From positions 1 to 32,146 of the forward strand of contig CANHNJ010000021.1 of assembly GCA_947462105.1 (NCBI GenBank): a stretch of 32,146 nucleotides of DNA, given 5' to 3'. Below, in pieces: positions 5,293 to 14,147 of the stretch. Position 1 is the stretch's first letter; every line of letters begins with the position of its first letter. The position numbers and the translations under genes were made by a program. The notes under the pieces are model-generated. The model was not told where the DNA came from. It ran no database searches and saw only the letters and a program-made list of their open reading frames with translations. This DNA is from Alphaproteobacteria bacterium (GTDB lineage: Bacteria; Pseudomonadota; Alphaproteobacteria; Micropepsales; Micropepsaceae).

Positions 5293-7386
5293 TCAGTCCT
5301 GCGCGAAACCGCCGCCAGCGCCGCGACCGCCACGGCCACCGGCCGCTGCGGGTGCGGGCGGAAGCGGCAGGCGATAGCAGAGCAGTTCGGCGCCCTGGAA
5401 GCCGCCGCTGGCCACCACGATGTGCTGATGACCGTTCAGCATGTAGGTCATCGGCGAGCCGGTCTGGGGCTGGTTCATGAACACCGTGCCCACTTCCCGG
5501 CCGGTCATCTTGTCATAGGCCCGCAGGCGCGCCGCCTTGCGGCCCTGCTCGTCGGTGAAGGAACCACTGTCGCCGCAGATCACCAGGCTCTTGGTGGTCA
5601 GCACGCCCAGGATGCCCGACTGGCCGGTGCGCGGGATGGTGACGCCCTTCATCAGCGGATTGTTCTTGATGAAGTCCGGCGTTTCGCCATGCGCCATCTG
5701 CCACAATTGCGTGCCGCGCTTGAGGTCGATGGCGGTGATGCGGCCATAGGGCGGCTTGAGGATCGACATGCCGTTGATGGTCAGCAGGCCCGGCACGATG
5801 GGATCATTCAGACCATCCTTCAGGCTCGGGTCCACCGGCCCGCCAATGCGGCCGGCAACGCCGCCCGGATTGGCCGAGCCGCCAAAGCCCGCGCCCATAT
5901 TGTCGTTGGTGCCGCGCGAGGTCGGGGCCGGGTTCGACTTGGAATAGACATAGAAGATGCCGCTCTCCGGATCGTAAGAACCGCCCGGCCAGTTCGCGCC
6001 GCCCTGGCTTTCCGGCAGGTTGAGCGTTCCGAACATGCCCTGCTCCACCTTGCGCTGCACCGGCGGCGTGTAGGTGGTGGGGCCGATATGATAGTGGCTG
6101 ATGATCTCGCGCGAGCGCGCCCGCAGCTCCGGCGTCCAGTCGATGCCGAAATCCAGGCTGAAGCCCTGGCGGTCGAACGGCGGCGGCTTGGACGGCACCG
6201 GCTGGGTCGGCGCATACCATTCGCCGGGCATGTCGCCGGCTTCGACCTTGACTTCGTTGATCGGCCAGACCGGCTTGCCGGTGACGCGGTCGAGCACGAA
6301 CAGGTAGGCCTGCTTGGTGGGCAGCGCCAGGGCCTTCACCATCTTGCCGTCGATCTGCAGGTCGAACAGCGTCGCCGGGGCGGGAATGTCGCGGTCCCAC
6401 AGGCCGTGATGTTCGGTCTGGTAGTGCCATTTGCGCTGGCCGGTCTCGACATCGAGCGCCACCAGCGATTCCGTGAACAGCGCATCGCCCAGCCGCGTGG
6501 TGCCGACGGTATCGGCCTGGGGCAGCTCGATGCCGGCATAGACCAGGCCCAGTTCCGGGTCGGCCGACATCATCGCCCAGACGCCGGTATTGGTGGCGGT
6601 TTCCGCCTGCCCTGCCTTGATCCAGGTGTCGTAGCCGAACTCGCCCTTTTGCGGCACGGTGTGGAAGATCCATTTGCGCTTGCCAGTGCGCACGTCATAG
6701 CCGCGCAGATGGCCCGGGCCGGTGGAGGCCGAGGCATTGCCGATCACCGCGACGTCGCGCACGACCAGCGGCGGCGCATGAATGCCCACGACGCGGGCCC
6801 GGGGATCGACCACATGATCCCAGTCCAGGCGCAAATCCACTTCCTTGCCGTCCCCGAACTTGGGATCGGGCAGGCCGGTCTTGGCGTCGATGGAGACCAG
6901 CTGATAGCTGATGGTGGCATAGAGGATGCGTTCCTCCTTGCCGTCGGTCCAATAGGCGCAGCCCCAGCCGGAACCGCCGCGCGCGCCCTGACGGCCCTTT
7001 TCGTCATGGCGATAGGTCCAGATCAGGCGGCCGGTATAGGCATCCAGGCAGACCAGGTAGCGATCAAGCCCGACCGTGGAATACATCCGGCCATTCACCA
7101 CCAGCGGCGTGGCGTTGAAATAGGCGTCGGCCTTGTCACCGTAATTGTCGGTCTTGAAGCGCCATGCCACTTCCAGCCGGTTGAAGTTGGATGCGTTGAT
7201 CTCGTCCAGCGGCGCATAGCGCGTCGCCGCCAGGTCGTTGGCATTGCTCTGCCAGTTGGTGTTGGCCACCACGGGCGCGGCAGGGGCGCCGCCCGGCTGG
7301 CCTTGCGCCCGGGCGCCGATCACCGCCATCAGGCCGAGGGCGGAGGTCGAAGCGAGAACTTTTCTGCGATCAATGCTGCGTGTCAT
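5293..7386 (-). CDS. PQQ-dependent (quinoprotein glucose dehydrogenase-like) exported dehydrogenase
   Basis: A 697-residue protein with an eight-bladed PQQ beta-propeller fold, expected to oxidise sugars or alcohols in the periplasm and pass electrons to the respiratory chain. The N-terminus has a Tat-like signal (DRRKVLASTSALGLMAVIGA), so no membrane domain as in Gcd. Recognisable blades include NFNRLEVAWRFKT, TGRLIWTYRHDE, HHGLWDRDIPAPATLFDLQI, NWPGGSYDPESGIFYVYSK and GRITAIDLKRGTQLWQ. The C-terminus ends in the Gly/Arg-rich GGRGGRGAGGGFAQD. No PQQ-synthesis genes are in the window. The substrate cannot be read from sequence. It lies 77 bp after the MFS gene on the same strand and is probably cotranscribed with it. 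Confidence 0.88.
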   Translation of the reverse strand: MTRSIDRRKVLASTSALGLMAVIGARAQGQPGGAPAAPVVANTNWQSNANDLAATRYAPLDEINASNFNRLEVAWRFKTDNYGDKADAYFNATPLVVNGRMYSTVGLDRYLVCLDAYTGRLIWTYRHDEKGRQGARGGSGWGCAYWTDGKEERILYATISYQLVSIDAKTGLPDPKFGDGKEVDLRLDWDHVVDPRARVVGIHAPPLVVRDVAVIGNASASTGPGHLRGYDVRTGKRKWIFHTVPQKGEFGYDTWIKAGQAETATNTGVWAMMSADPELGLVYAGIELPQADTVGTTRLGDALFTESLVALDVETGQRKWHYQTEHHGLWDRDIPAPATLFDLQIDGKMVKALALPTKQAYLFVLDRVTGKPVWPINEVKVEAGDMPGEWYAPTQPVPSKPPPFDRQGFSLDFGIDWTPELRARSREIISHYHIGPTTYTPPVQRKVEQGMFGTLNLPESQGGANWPGGSYDPESGIFYVYSKSNPAPTSRGTNDNMGAGFGGSANPGGVAGRIGGPVDPSLKDGLNDPIVPGLLTINGMSILKPPYGRITAIDLKRGTQLWQMAHGETPDFIKNNPLMKGVTIPRTGQSGILGVLTTKSLVICGDSGSFTDEQGRKAARLRAYDKMTGREVGTVFMNQPQTGSPMTYMLNGHQHIVVASGGFQGAELLCYRLPLPPAPAAAGGRGGRGAGGGFAQD

Positions 7387-7463
7387 GGAAGCCTGCCCTG
7401 GATGATGCGCCCGGCCTGAAGATCATGCCGGTGCGCTTATTGATGTCCCGCTGTCGCCCGCGA

Positions 7464-8696
7464 TCAGGCGGAAGCGGCCTTGTTTAGATTGCGTGAAACG
7501 ATGACCGATACGGCCAGCAGGCCGAGGAACAGCATGAAGGCGGACTGGTAGCCCATCTTCGCCGCCAGCGGCGCGCCGAAGCCCTGCAGGCTGATGACGA
7601 TGGGCCCCATCAGGCCCATCACCTGGCCCAGCGCCTGGCGTCCGAAACGGAAGGCCACCAGACCCGGCCATACCGGCAGGATGCCGCCCGCCGCGCCGCC
7701 GACAAACAGGCTGACCACGAACAGCACGTTATACTCGGGCATCGTCAGCAGCAGGATCAGCGCCGTGGCGTTCAGGCCGACTGCGATCCAGAAGGTGTTG
7801 CGCAGGCCCATGCGGTCGGTCCAGGTCGCGAAGGCGAGCTTGCCGATGATCGCACCCACGCCCATCGCCACCACCAGGTTGCTGGCATCCAGCGCGCTGA
7901 CGCCGAAGGTGCGGGCATAGGGGACCATCGACGCGGTCAGCGCCAGATAGACGAAGACGCAGAGGATGTAGCTGATGCCGATGGACCAGAAGTCGCCACG
8001 GCGCAGCACGTCGCCGGTGGACATCAGGCTGGGCGCGGCGGCGGGCGCCGAGACGGGGGCCGAAGGTTCGGCACCATAGGCGCGCAGGCCCTTGTCCTCC
8101 GGGTGATCCTTGACGATGAAGAAAATGATCGGCACGGCGACAACGATCAGCACCACGGCAAAAGCCTGGTAGGCCGCCTGCCAGCCATGCTCCTGCATGA
8201 TGAGCGCCGCGACCTTGGGGATGACGAGCTGGCCGAACGAAGTGCCCAGCGTGGCGCAGGTCAGGGCGCGGCCGCGATTGGTGATGAACCAGTTGGAGAC
8301 GATGGTCGAAGCGCCCATCGGCGCGGCCATGACGCCGCCAAAGGCGACGATGACGGCATAGACGGCGATGAACTGCCACAGCGCCGTCACCTGCGACAGC
8401 GCCAGGAAGCCGAGGCCCAGCACGGCCAGGCCGGACATGATGCAGGCGCGCTTGGAATATTTTGCCAGCAGCCGCCCGGCATAGATGCCCAGGATGCCGC
8501 TGCCGACATTGGTCATGGCGAAGGCCAACTGCACCTGCGCCGGGGTGGCGCCGAAAGTCTGTGCGACGGGATTGACGAAGACGGTGAAGGAATAGAGCAC
8601 CGTGCCATAGACCATGCCGAAGGCGACGAAGGCCGCGAAGACAATGATCCAGCCGTAGAAGAAGCCGCCGCTTTGCGGCTGCGCCTGACCTGTCAT
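7464..8696 (-). CDS. MFS transporter, oxalate/formate antiporter-like (OFA type)
   Basis: A 410-residue inner-membrane carrier with twelve predicted transmembrane segments split by a central loop (about residues 195-220, KDHPEDKGLRAYG then an Ala/Pro-rich run). The N-terminus GFFYGWIIVFAAFVAFGMVY and the later GRLLAKYSKR and SNWFITNRGRAL loops match MFS carriers of the OFA/monocarboxylate group. The ATG at 8696 has a strong GGGGGAA ribosome-binding site. The frame extends 22 codons upstream with hydrophilic sequence that I do not include. Carboxylic acids are the likely substrate class. The nearby PQQ dehydrogenase and DctA support acid uptake or export. Confidence 0.85.
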   Translation of the reverse strand: MTGQAQPQSGGFFYGWIIVFAAFVAFGMVYGTVLYSFTVFVNPVAQTFGATPAQVQLAFAMTNVGSGILGIYAGRLLAKYSKRACIMSGLAVLGLGFLALSQVTALWQFIAVYAVIVAFGGVMAAPMGASTIVSNWFITNRGRALTCATLGTSFGQLVIPKVAALIMQEHGWQAAYQAFAVVLIVVAVPIIFFIVKDHPEDKGLRAYGAEPSAPVSAPAAAPSLMSTGDVLRRGDFWSIGISYILCVFVYLALTASMVPYARTFGVSALDASNLVVAMGVGAIIGKLAFATWTDRMGLRNTFWIAVGLNATALILLLTMPEYNVLFVVSLFVGGAAGGILPVWPGLVAFRFGRQALGQVMGLMGPIVISLQGFGAPLAAKMGYQSAFMLFLGLLAVSVIVSRNLNKAASA

Positions 8697-8834
8697 GACG
8701 TTCCCCCTTTTGTGGCGCCCGCTGGCCACGCTACGCTTTCGCCCTGAAGGCGGCCCGGTCATTGCCGGACTTTAAAAGAGATAGAGGCGGGGTCCGGGGC
8801 TGTAAAATGCGCGCCATAGCGGCCTTCCCTGCCC

Positions 8835-8851
8835 ATCTCACGCAATGAGAT
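8835..8851. other. Small hairpin between dctA and the MFS gene
   Basis: ATCTCA (8835-8840), five bases, TGAGAT (8846-8851). It has no adjacent T run, so it is not a convincing terminator. It could be an operator for the MFS gene that starts at 8696. Confidence 0.3.
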
Positions 8852-8898
8852 CGGCACGCCTTCGCAAGCGCACACAAATGACGCGAATCCGGGCGCGC

Positions 8899-10149
8899 CT
8901 AGCGGCGTGCCAGCTCCGACTCCAGGCGGGCGGTATCCAGTTCGCCTTCCCAGCGCGCCACGGCCAGCGTGGCGACGCCGTTGCCGATGATGTTGGTGAT
9001 GGCGCGGCATTCGCTCATGAAGCGGTCGATGCCGACAATGGTGGCCAGCGCCACCATCGGAATGGCCGGCACCACGCTCAGCGTCGCCGCCAGGGTGACA
9101 AAGCCCGCCCCGGTGACGCCGCTGGCGCCCTTGGAGGTCAGCATCGCCACGGCCAGGATGGTGAGCATCTGGGTCGCGCTGAGATCGATGTTGGTGGCCT
9201 GCGCCAGGAACAGGATCGCCAGCGTCAGGTAGATGTTGGTGCCGTCCAGGTTGAAGCTGTAGCCGGTGGGGATGACGAGGCCGACCACGGCGGGCGGCGC
9301 CCCCAGCCGCTCCAGCTTCTCGATCATCTTGGGCAGCGCCGGTTCGGACGAGGATGCCCCCAGCGTGATCAGCAGCTCGTCGCGGATGTAATAGAGAAAG
9401 CGCCAGATGGAGAAACCAATCAGGCGCGCGATCAGGCCCAGCACCACCGCCACGAACAGGAAGCAGGTGATGTAGAAGCAGGTGATCAGCGAGGCCAGCG
9501 GGATCAGCGCCGCCAGGCCATAGCGCCCCACCGTGAAGGCCATCGCGCCGAAGGCGCCAAGCGGGGCCAGCCAGATGATGGTGTGGATGATGCGGAAAAA
9601 CACCGCGACGATCTTTTCCAGCCAGCCCGAGACTTCGCGCCCGGTCTCGCCCAGCTTGGTGCAGGCGAAGCCGAACAGGATCGCCACCAGCAGCACCTGC
9701 AGCAGGTCGCCGCCGGTGAAGGCGCTGAAGAAGGTGTCGGGAATGATGTTCATCAGATGCTCGATGACGCTGTCGGCCTCGGCGCGCTTGGCGTAGCTGC
9801 TGACGGTGCCGGGATCGAGTGAGGCCGGATCGATGTTGAAACCGGCGCCGGGCTTGACGATCTCGCCCACGGCCAGGCCGATCAGCAGCGCCACGGTGGA
9901 AACGACTTCGAAATAGACGATGGCCTTGCCGCCGATGCGGCCGAACTTCTTCATGTCGCCCATCTGGGCGATGCCCAGCGCCACGGTGCAGAAGATCACC
10001 GGCGCGATCACCATCTTGACCAGCTTGATGAAGGCGTCGCCCAGCGGCCGCAAGCTTGCGCCGAATTCCGGCCATAGCGCGCCGACCATAAGGCCGAGCG
10101 CGATGCCGATCAGCACCTGAATGTAGAGTGTCCCCAGCAGGCGGCGCAT
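8899..10149 (-). CDS. dctA: C4-dicarboxylate:cation symporter DctA
   Basis: A secondary transporter of the DAACS (glutamate/dicarboxylate) family that brings succinate, fumarate or malate into the cell with protons or sodium. The 416 aa match DctA length. Diagnostic stretches are [15 protein letters not shown], the serine-rich hairpin [21 protein letters not shown], the substrate and cation site [16 protein letters not shown], and [43 protein letters not shown] near the C-terminus carries the conserved Arg and Asn residues. The ribosome-binding site is poor. No dctBD pair is adjacent, so regulation is not obvious. Confidence 0.93.
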   Translation of the reverse strand: MRRLLGTLYIQVLIGIALGLMVGALWPEFGASLRPLGDAFIKLVKMVIAPVIFCTVALGIAQMGDMKKFGRIGGKAIVYFEVVSTVALLIGLAVGEIVKPGAGFNIDPASLDPGTVSSYAKRAEADSVIEHLMNIIPDTFFSAFTGGDLLQVLLVAILFGFACTKLGETGREVSGWLEKIVAVFFRIIHTIIWLAPLGAFGAMAFTVGRYGLAALIPLASLITCFYITCFLFVAVVLGLIARLIGFSIWRFLYYIRDELLITLGASSSEPALPKMIEKLERLGAPPAVVGLVIPTGYSFNLDGTNIYLTLAILFLAQATNIDLSATQMLTILAVAMLTSKGASGVTGAGFVTLAATLSVVPAIPMVALATIVGIDRFMSECRAITNIIGNGVATLAVARWEGELDTARLESELARR

Positions 10150-10230
10150 GACGCGTTTATCCGGTATCGACGACAGAAATTGCCCGCCCTTTCCTTACCC
10201 GGTTCACCGGTTGGAAACAAACGCGGTCAA

Positions 10231-10260
10231 GAAAAAGGCCCCCGCTTGCGCGGGGGCCTG
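10231..10260 (-). terminator. Rho-independent terminator after the aldolase gene
   Basis: A perfect 10-bp stem AGGCCCCCGC/GCGGGGGCCT (10236-10245/10250-10259) with a TTGC loop, followed on the minus strand by T5. It lies 21 bp past the stop codon at 10281. Confidence 0.92.
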
Positions 10261-10280
10261 TTCTCAGAGCGGTGCGCCGC

Positions 10281-11288
10281 TCACCACGGATCGGTGCGCT
10301 TGGTGAAGGCGCGGCCCTTGTCCGCGGCCGGGCTGTCGCCGCCGGTGCAGATCATGGTGCCGTCCTTGATCTGCTGTTCGACATTGGCCTCGGAGCAGGC
10401 GTTGAGGAACTTGACGCCTGCCGCCTTGGTGGCGGCCAGCACGCGCGAGCGCACCAGCTGCATCACGGGGCTGTTCTCGCCGCCCTGTGCCGCAGGATAG
10501 GTGCCCGGACGGCCCAGGATGAAGAAGCCGTGATCGCCCGGACCCCATTCGGCAAACGAGATGCCCGGCACGCGCACCGAGGTTTCGACATTGGCGTCGG
10601 CGCGGGGATTTTCGATCTTGAGGCCGAAGAGGAATTCGCCATCGGGATTCATCGGCCAGGGATCGGCGATGCGCATATATTCCTGCTGCGAGACGCCCCA
10701 GACGGTGGCGGGATAGGACTGGCTGCCATTGCCGCGCGTGCCCTGGGCCAGGCCTTCGACGCGGGGCGCAAAGGGATAGCGCGCCGCCTCGATCATGGCG
10801 CGGGCCGCTTCCGGGCTTTCAGCGTTGCAGAGCAGGATGCCGTGCACGCCCTGCGCCAGCGTCTGCTGGATCATCCAGGCATTGGCGCGCACCGCGTCGG
10901 CCGTGCCCGAGATCGGCAGGGTGACAATGACCGGCACCGTCTTGTGACCGGTGCGGGTGCCGACCTCGACCAGGCCGCGCATGAACTCGCGCAGCTCCTT
11001 GAAGTCCATCGGGCCGTGTTCCATCTCGTAGGTGATGTAGTCGGCCTTGGTGGTGGCCAGGCGCTTGCCTTCCTCATAGCCGCCGCCGCTGATCTGGGCG
11101 TAATAGACCGGCTGGTTCTTCAGCCACATGTCGATGATGCGGTTGACGCGCTTGCCGGTGCGGGTCGTCGTCTTCGGCATTTCCGGAATCGCCGCATTGG
11201 GCGGCGAGACCGCCTGCTGCGCTTCCGCCGGCGCATAGACCAGCAGCGCGGCGGCCATGCCCGCCATCATGAAGTTCCGAATTTTCAT
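10281..11288 (-). CDS. Exported HpcH/HpaI-family aldolase
   Basis: A 335-residue protein with a clear Sec signal peptide (about residues 1-23, FMMAGMAAALLVYAPAEAQQ) before an HpcH/HpaI aldolase/citrate-lyase domain. Visible marks are DYITYEMEHGPMDFKELREF (the acidic-His segment), GVHGILLCNAESPEAARAMI, AARYPFAPRVEGLAQGTRG and FLFGLKIENPRA, whose Glu is a likely metal ligand. Family members such as GarL or HpaI cleave 2-keto-3-deoxy sugar acids or related hydroxy-oxo acids to pyruvate plus an aldehyde, usually in the cytoplasm. Export is the unusual point. The start has a strong GGAGG site. A GarR-like reductase lies 2.9 kb away. The catalytic set looks adapted rather than canonical, so activity is inferred. 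Confidence 0.85.
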   Translation of the reverse strand: MKIRNFMMAGMAAALLVYAPAEAQQAVSPPNAAIPEMPKTTTRTGKRVNRIIDMWLKNQPVYYAQISGGGYEEGKRLATTKADYITYEMEHGPMDFKELREFMRGLVEVGTRTGHKTVPVIVTLPISGTADAVRANAWMIQQTLAQGVHGILLCNAESPEAARAMIEAARYPFAPRVEGLAQGTRGNGSQSYPATVWGVSQQEYMRIADPWPMNPDGEFLFGLKIENPRADANVETSVRVPGISFAEWGPGDHGFFILGRPGTYPAAQGGENSPVMQLVRSRVLAATKAAGVKFLNACSEANVEQQIKDGTMICTGGDSPAADKGRAFTKRTDPW

Positions 11289-11363
11289 GCAATCCTCCCC
11301 AGGATGTTGTCCGGCCCGGGTTCAGCCCCTGCCTGTGGCGGCAGCCTGCGCTTAATTTTTTGC

Positions 11364-11381
11364 CATGAAAAGATGTTCATG
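11364..11381. promoter_or_regulatory. Inverted repeat CATGAA-N6-TTCATG upstream of the aldolase gene
   Basis: A perfect 6-bp inverted repeat (11364-11369/11376-11381) about 75 bp upstream of the aldolase start codon at 11288, in an AT-richer patch of the 190-bp gap. Position and symmetry suit a regulator-binding site. No regulator can be named. Confidence 0.4.
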
Positions 11382-11421
11382 TTCTGTGTGCGCTGCATCA
11401 TTCCGCCGGGGCGCATCCGGC

Positions 11422-11457
11422 AAACAAAAACGCCGCCGGGATGAACCGGCGGCGTTT
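11422..11457 (-). terminator. Rho-independent terminator after the bicupin gene
   Basis: A 12-bp stem AAACGCCGCCGG/CCGGCGGCGTTT (11428-11439/11446-11457) with a six-base loop, followed on the minus strand by a T-rich tract. It lies 20 bp past the stop at 11478. Confidence 0.9.
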
Positions 11458-11477
11458 CTGTTGCGATGCAGTCAGCG

Positions 11478-12488
11478 TTACTGCGTGCCGCCCGATTCGG
11501 GCGTGTAGTTGTGCTGGCCCTGCGGGAAGGGGTTGATGGCGACGCGGGTATCCATCTGGCCGGCCTTGAAGCTGGCGCGGTGGAAGCGGCCCTGCGCGGC
11601 GGTGACGATATCGCCCGCCTCGGACTGGACGACCTCCGGAATGCCCTCGATCAGGTGTTCCATCTTGCCTTCGATGATGAACCAGAACTCGGTGTATTCG
11701 GCGTGATAGTGGCCGAGGTTGGTCGAGGGCGGCGTGGGCACGCCCATGCCGCGGATGTTGTTCACGAAGAAGTGATCATCCGAGATGAAGGCGCCGGCGC
11801 GGCCGCCGCCATTCACGACATCCTTGTAGTAGTCGAGATAGAGCTTCTGGCCTTCCTTGATGCCGCCACGGTTCGCCGTGTAGATCGACTTGGTATAGGT
11901 GTAGCCCGGCACATCCTTCGGCTTCTCCGGGTTGGTATCGACCGGATATTGCGGATAATGGTCGGCCTCGCGCACGAAGAAATACAGGCCCGGCGTGCTG
12001 CTGATCACTTCCAGCGAATAGGGCGTGCGGTACGGGATGTTGATCTCGAAGCCCTTGGTGGCGACGAAGGGTTCCTGGCCGTCCACGGTGACGCGGATCT
12101 GGCCTTCCCACACGATCATGGCGACGCGGTTGTCGGGGTACATGACGCGCGGCGTCTTGGTGCCGGCGGCGAGCTGGATGTAGTCGGCCCACATTTCCTT
12201 GTTGCGGACGATGGGCTGTTCCCAGCTCGCGGTCTTGGAGTGCGAAGCCAGGATGTCCTTCAGGTGCCAGACCGGCTTGTTGACGCCGGAATAGGGCGTC
12301 AGGCGGGTCAGCTTCGGCACCCAGGCCTGGGGCGGCGGGCCGCCACGGCCACCACCAGCGGGCGCGGCAGGCGCACCAGCAGCGGGCGCACCGGCAGCCG
12401 GGGCATTCTGTGCGATGGCCGTCTGGGCGATCACGCCGAGCACGCCAGCGGCCGCTGCGGCAAGCATAAGGGTCTTGAAGGTGTTCAT
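11478..12488 (-). CDS. Exported bicupin-like protein
   Basis: A 336-residue protein with a signal peptide (about residues 1-26, ending AQTAIAQ), then a low-complexity Ala/Pro/Gly linker (AGAPAAGAPAAPAGGGRGG), then two cupin-like barrels. The second, about residues 225-310, has a metal-binding cupin motif 1 (GHYHAEYTEFWFIIEGKMEH) and motif 2 (GDIVTAAQGRFHRASF). The first (about 80-170, YIQLAAGTKTPRVMYPDNRV) lacks the HxH pair and may be structural. Cupins of this shape can be isomerases, dioxygenases or ligand-binding proteins, so the reaction is unknown. A strong GAGGAG site precedes the ATG. The promoter region carries a threefold GGGTCTA repeat. Confidence 0.82.
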   Translation of the reverse strand: MNTFKTLMLAAAAAGVLGVIAQTAIAQNAPAAGAPAAGAPAAPAGGGRGGPPPQAWVPKLTRLTPYSGVNKPVWHLKDILASHSKTASWEQPIVRNKEMWADYIQLAAGTKTPRVMYPDNRVAMIVWEGQIRVTVDGQEPFVATKGFEINIPYRTPYSLEVISSTPGLYFFVREADHYPQYPVDTNPEKPKDVPGYTYTKSIYTANRGGIKEGQKLYLDYYKDVVNGGGRAGAFISDDHFFVNNIRGMGVPTPPSTNLGHYHAEYTEFWFIIEGKMEHLIEGIPEVVQSEAGDIVTAAQGRFHRASFKAGQMDTRVAINPFPQGQHNYTPESGGTQ

Positions 12489-12595
12489 GAGGTCTCCTCA
12501 AAAGTCGGTTCTGTGCGCGCCGGGGAGATGCGCTGCGAATTGTTATTCCCCCAGCCGCCCCGCGCTGCGAGACGGCGGTTCAACCCGGCGCGACC

Positions 12596-12629
12596 ATAGA
12601 CCCTTTCGCCAAGGGGTCTATAGGGTCTA
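12596..12629. promoter_or_regulatory. Operator-like triple repeat TAGACCC/GGGTCTA upstream of the bicupin gene
   Basis: ATAGACCC (12596-12603) and GGGTCTAT (12614-12621) form an inverted repeat with a 10-nt centre. A third arm TAGGGTCTA (12621-12629) follows 9 bp after the second. The cluster lies 108-141 bp upstream of the start at 12488. A possible minus-strand promoter (TTGCGC, 18 bp, TATAGA) overlaps it, as expected of a repressor site. Confidence 0.55.
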
Positions 12630-12716
12630 CGATTATTTCCGCGCAAAATACCGTGCATGCCGCGAAATTGCTGCGCCGCAACAATAATCATACGAATGGA
12701 AACGGTTGTGACGGCG

Positions 12717-13910
12717 TCAGAAACCGCTGGCCGAAATCCAGAAGCTTTCTTCCCAGCGGCCGCCGGGCGCGATGCTCTGCAGCTCCTTGTAGATGCCCTT
12801 CTGCGCCAGGTTCATTGCATCGGTGATCCCGGCATATGGCTCGATGGCCACGAAGCCGCGTTCCGGCGGCGTCGGATTGGCATCGGCGGCGCTGAGCGGA
12901 ATGGCCGGACCAACGCTGACGGGCGGCGGCGGCGGCGCGGCATTGCCACGCCCGGCTGGGGCCCCGCCCCGGCCGGCGGCGCCCGGCACCGGCGGCACGG
13001 TCGAGTACAGCACCAGACCCTTGTAGTTCGGACCCATCGTCAGGCTGATCGACTCGCCGCCCGGCTTGCCAAAGGAAACCATCGCCCGTCCGCGCGCATC
13101 GCGTTCCACATCGCTGAAGACATCGTCGATCAGGCGATCGGCAAAGCGGCTCAGCGGAATGGCGCGGGTGTCGCCGCCGAAATAGGTCGAGGCGGGCTCG
13201 GTCTGGCCGGTGGGAATCTTGGCGTCGGTCAGCAGCCAATGCTTGGCGGGCGGGAAGCGCAGTTGCCAGTCGGAGCGGGCCGAATCCGACACCGCGAAAT
13301 AGGGATGCCAGCCCAGCACGACCGGCATCGGCTCCGCCGCGAGATTGTCGATGCGCGTGTGCACTTCCAGCACACCGCCGGACAGGCGGTAGGTGATGGT
13401 CAGCGTGTGCGCGAAGGGGAATTGCTGCATGTAGTCGGGATATTTGTAGAAATCGAGGCGGCTGGTGACCCAGGCGCTGCGCCCATCGGCCTTGGCCTCC
13501 ACCAGCTTCCAGGCGTTGGTGCCGCTCAGATAGCCGTGGATGGGAACGGGACCGCGCACATTGCCGAGTTCCATGTCGAAATTGTATTTCTTGCCGTTGG
13601 CATAGAAGGCGGTGCCGTCATTGCGATTGGCGAAGGGCGCCAGCAAGGGAATGCCGTTGAGGTTGGGGCGGGCGCGCATGTCATCCACCGAGCGGATCGC
13701 CATGCGGATGACGTTCTTGCCTTTCACCACCATCTCGTAGGCGTTGTTGACCGGCAGCAGCACCGACACAGTGGTGTCGGCCTTGGTGTCGCGCAACTGC
13801 ACCACATCGCCCAGGGTCTTGACGCCATATGCCGTCTGCGCCGCCGCCGTGGACAGGCCCAGGCCCGTGACCGCCAGCAGCGCCAGGATCGCCCGTGTCA
13901 TTCTCTTCAT
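12717..13910 (-). CDS. Exported aldose 1-epimerase (galactose mutarotase fold)
   Basis: A 397-residue protein with a signal peptide (RAILALLAVTGLGLSTAAAQ) and an aldose 1-epimerase beta-sandwich that interconverts alpha and beta anomers of sugars. Likely catalytic positions are the His in VPIHGYLSGTNAW (about residue 145), the His in VLGWHPYFAV (about 200) and the acidic FVAIEPYAGITDAMN near the C-terminus. A Gly/Arg/Pro-rich insert (VPGAAGRGGAPAGRGNAAPP) interrupts the domain at about residues 310-335. The ATG at 13910 follows GGGGGAA; a 19-codon upstream extension is rejected because it would bury the signal peptide. The exported form suggests it readies sugars for periplasmic oxidation, for instance by the PQQ enzyme. 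Confidence 0.87.
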   Translation of the reverse strand: MKRMTRAILALLAVTGLGLSTAAAQTAYGVKTLGDVVQLRDTKADTTVSVLLPVNNAYEMVVKGKNVIRMAIRSVDDMRARPNLNGIPLLAPFANRNDGTAFYANGKKYNFDMELGNVRGPVPIHGYLSGTNAWKLVEAKADGRSAWVTSRLDFYKYPDYMQQFPFAHTLTITYRLSGGVLEVHTRIDNLAAEPMPVVLGWHPYFAVSDSARSDWQLRFPPAKHWLLTDAKIPTGQTEPASTYFGGDTRAIPLSRFADRLIDDVFSDVERDARGRAMVSFGKPGGESISLTMGPNYKGLVLYSTVPPVPGAAGRGGAPAGRGNAAPPPPPVSVGPAIPLSAADANPTPPERGFVAIEPYAGITDAMNLAQKGIYKELQSIAPGGRWEESFWISASGF

Positions 13911-14147
13911 TGCTTCCCCCAAATTGCGGGATTCGGATCGTCCCCGCTTGGCCGCATCCTGCGCCAAAGCCGCGCGCTTGCAAACGCCTGCGCCCTGCCC
14001 CGCGCCGGGCGGCTCTCACCCGGGGAAAAGTCAGGTTTTTTTGCGTGCGCCCCGGGACAATGGGCCCGCTGCAGAGCAGCAGTGCGAACGGTTGCAGTCC
14101 GCGCCCGGCTGAAGGATAGTCCGCCCGGATTTTTGGGAGAATACGGG

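Noticed and set aside
5422-7419. A 665-codon open frame on the plus strand antisense to the PQQ dehydrogenase
   Set aside because: High-GC shadow frame: His/Arg/Gly-rich, no domain, while the minus-strand frame has the full beta-propeller.
12657-14147. A very long open frame on the plus strand that runs in frame into garR and would extend it by nearly 500 residues
   Set aside because: It is the antisense of the epimerase gene, with Gly/Ala/Arg-rich composition. garR has its own ATG with a ribosome-binding site at 14148 and a normal family length.
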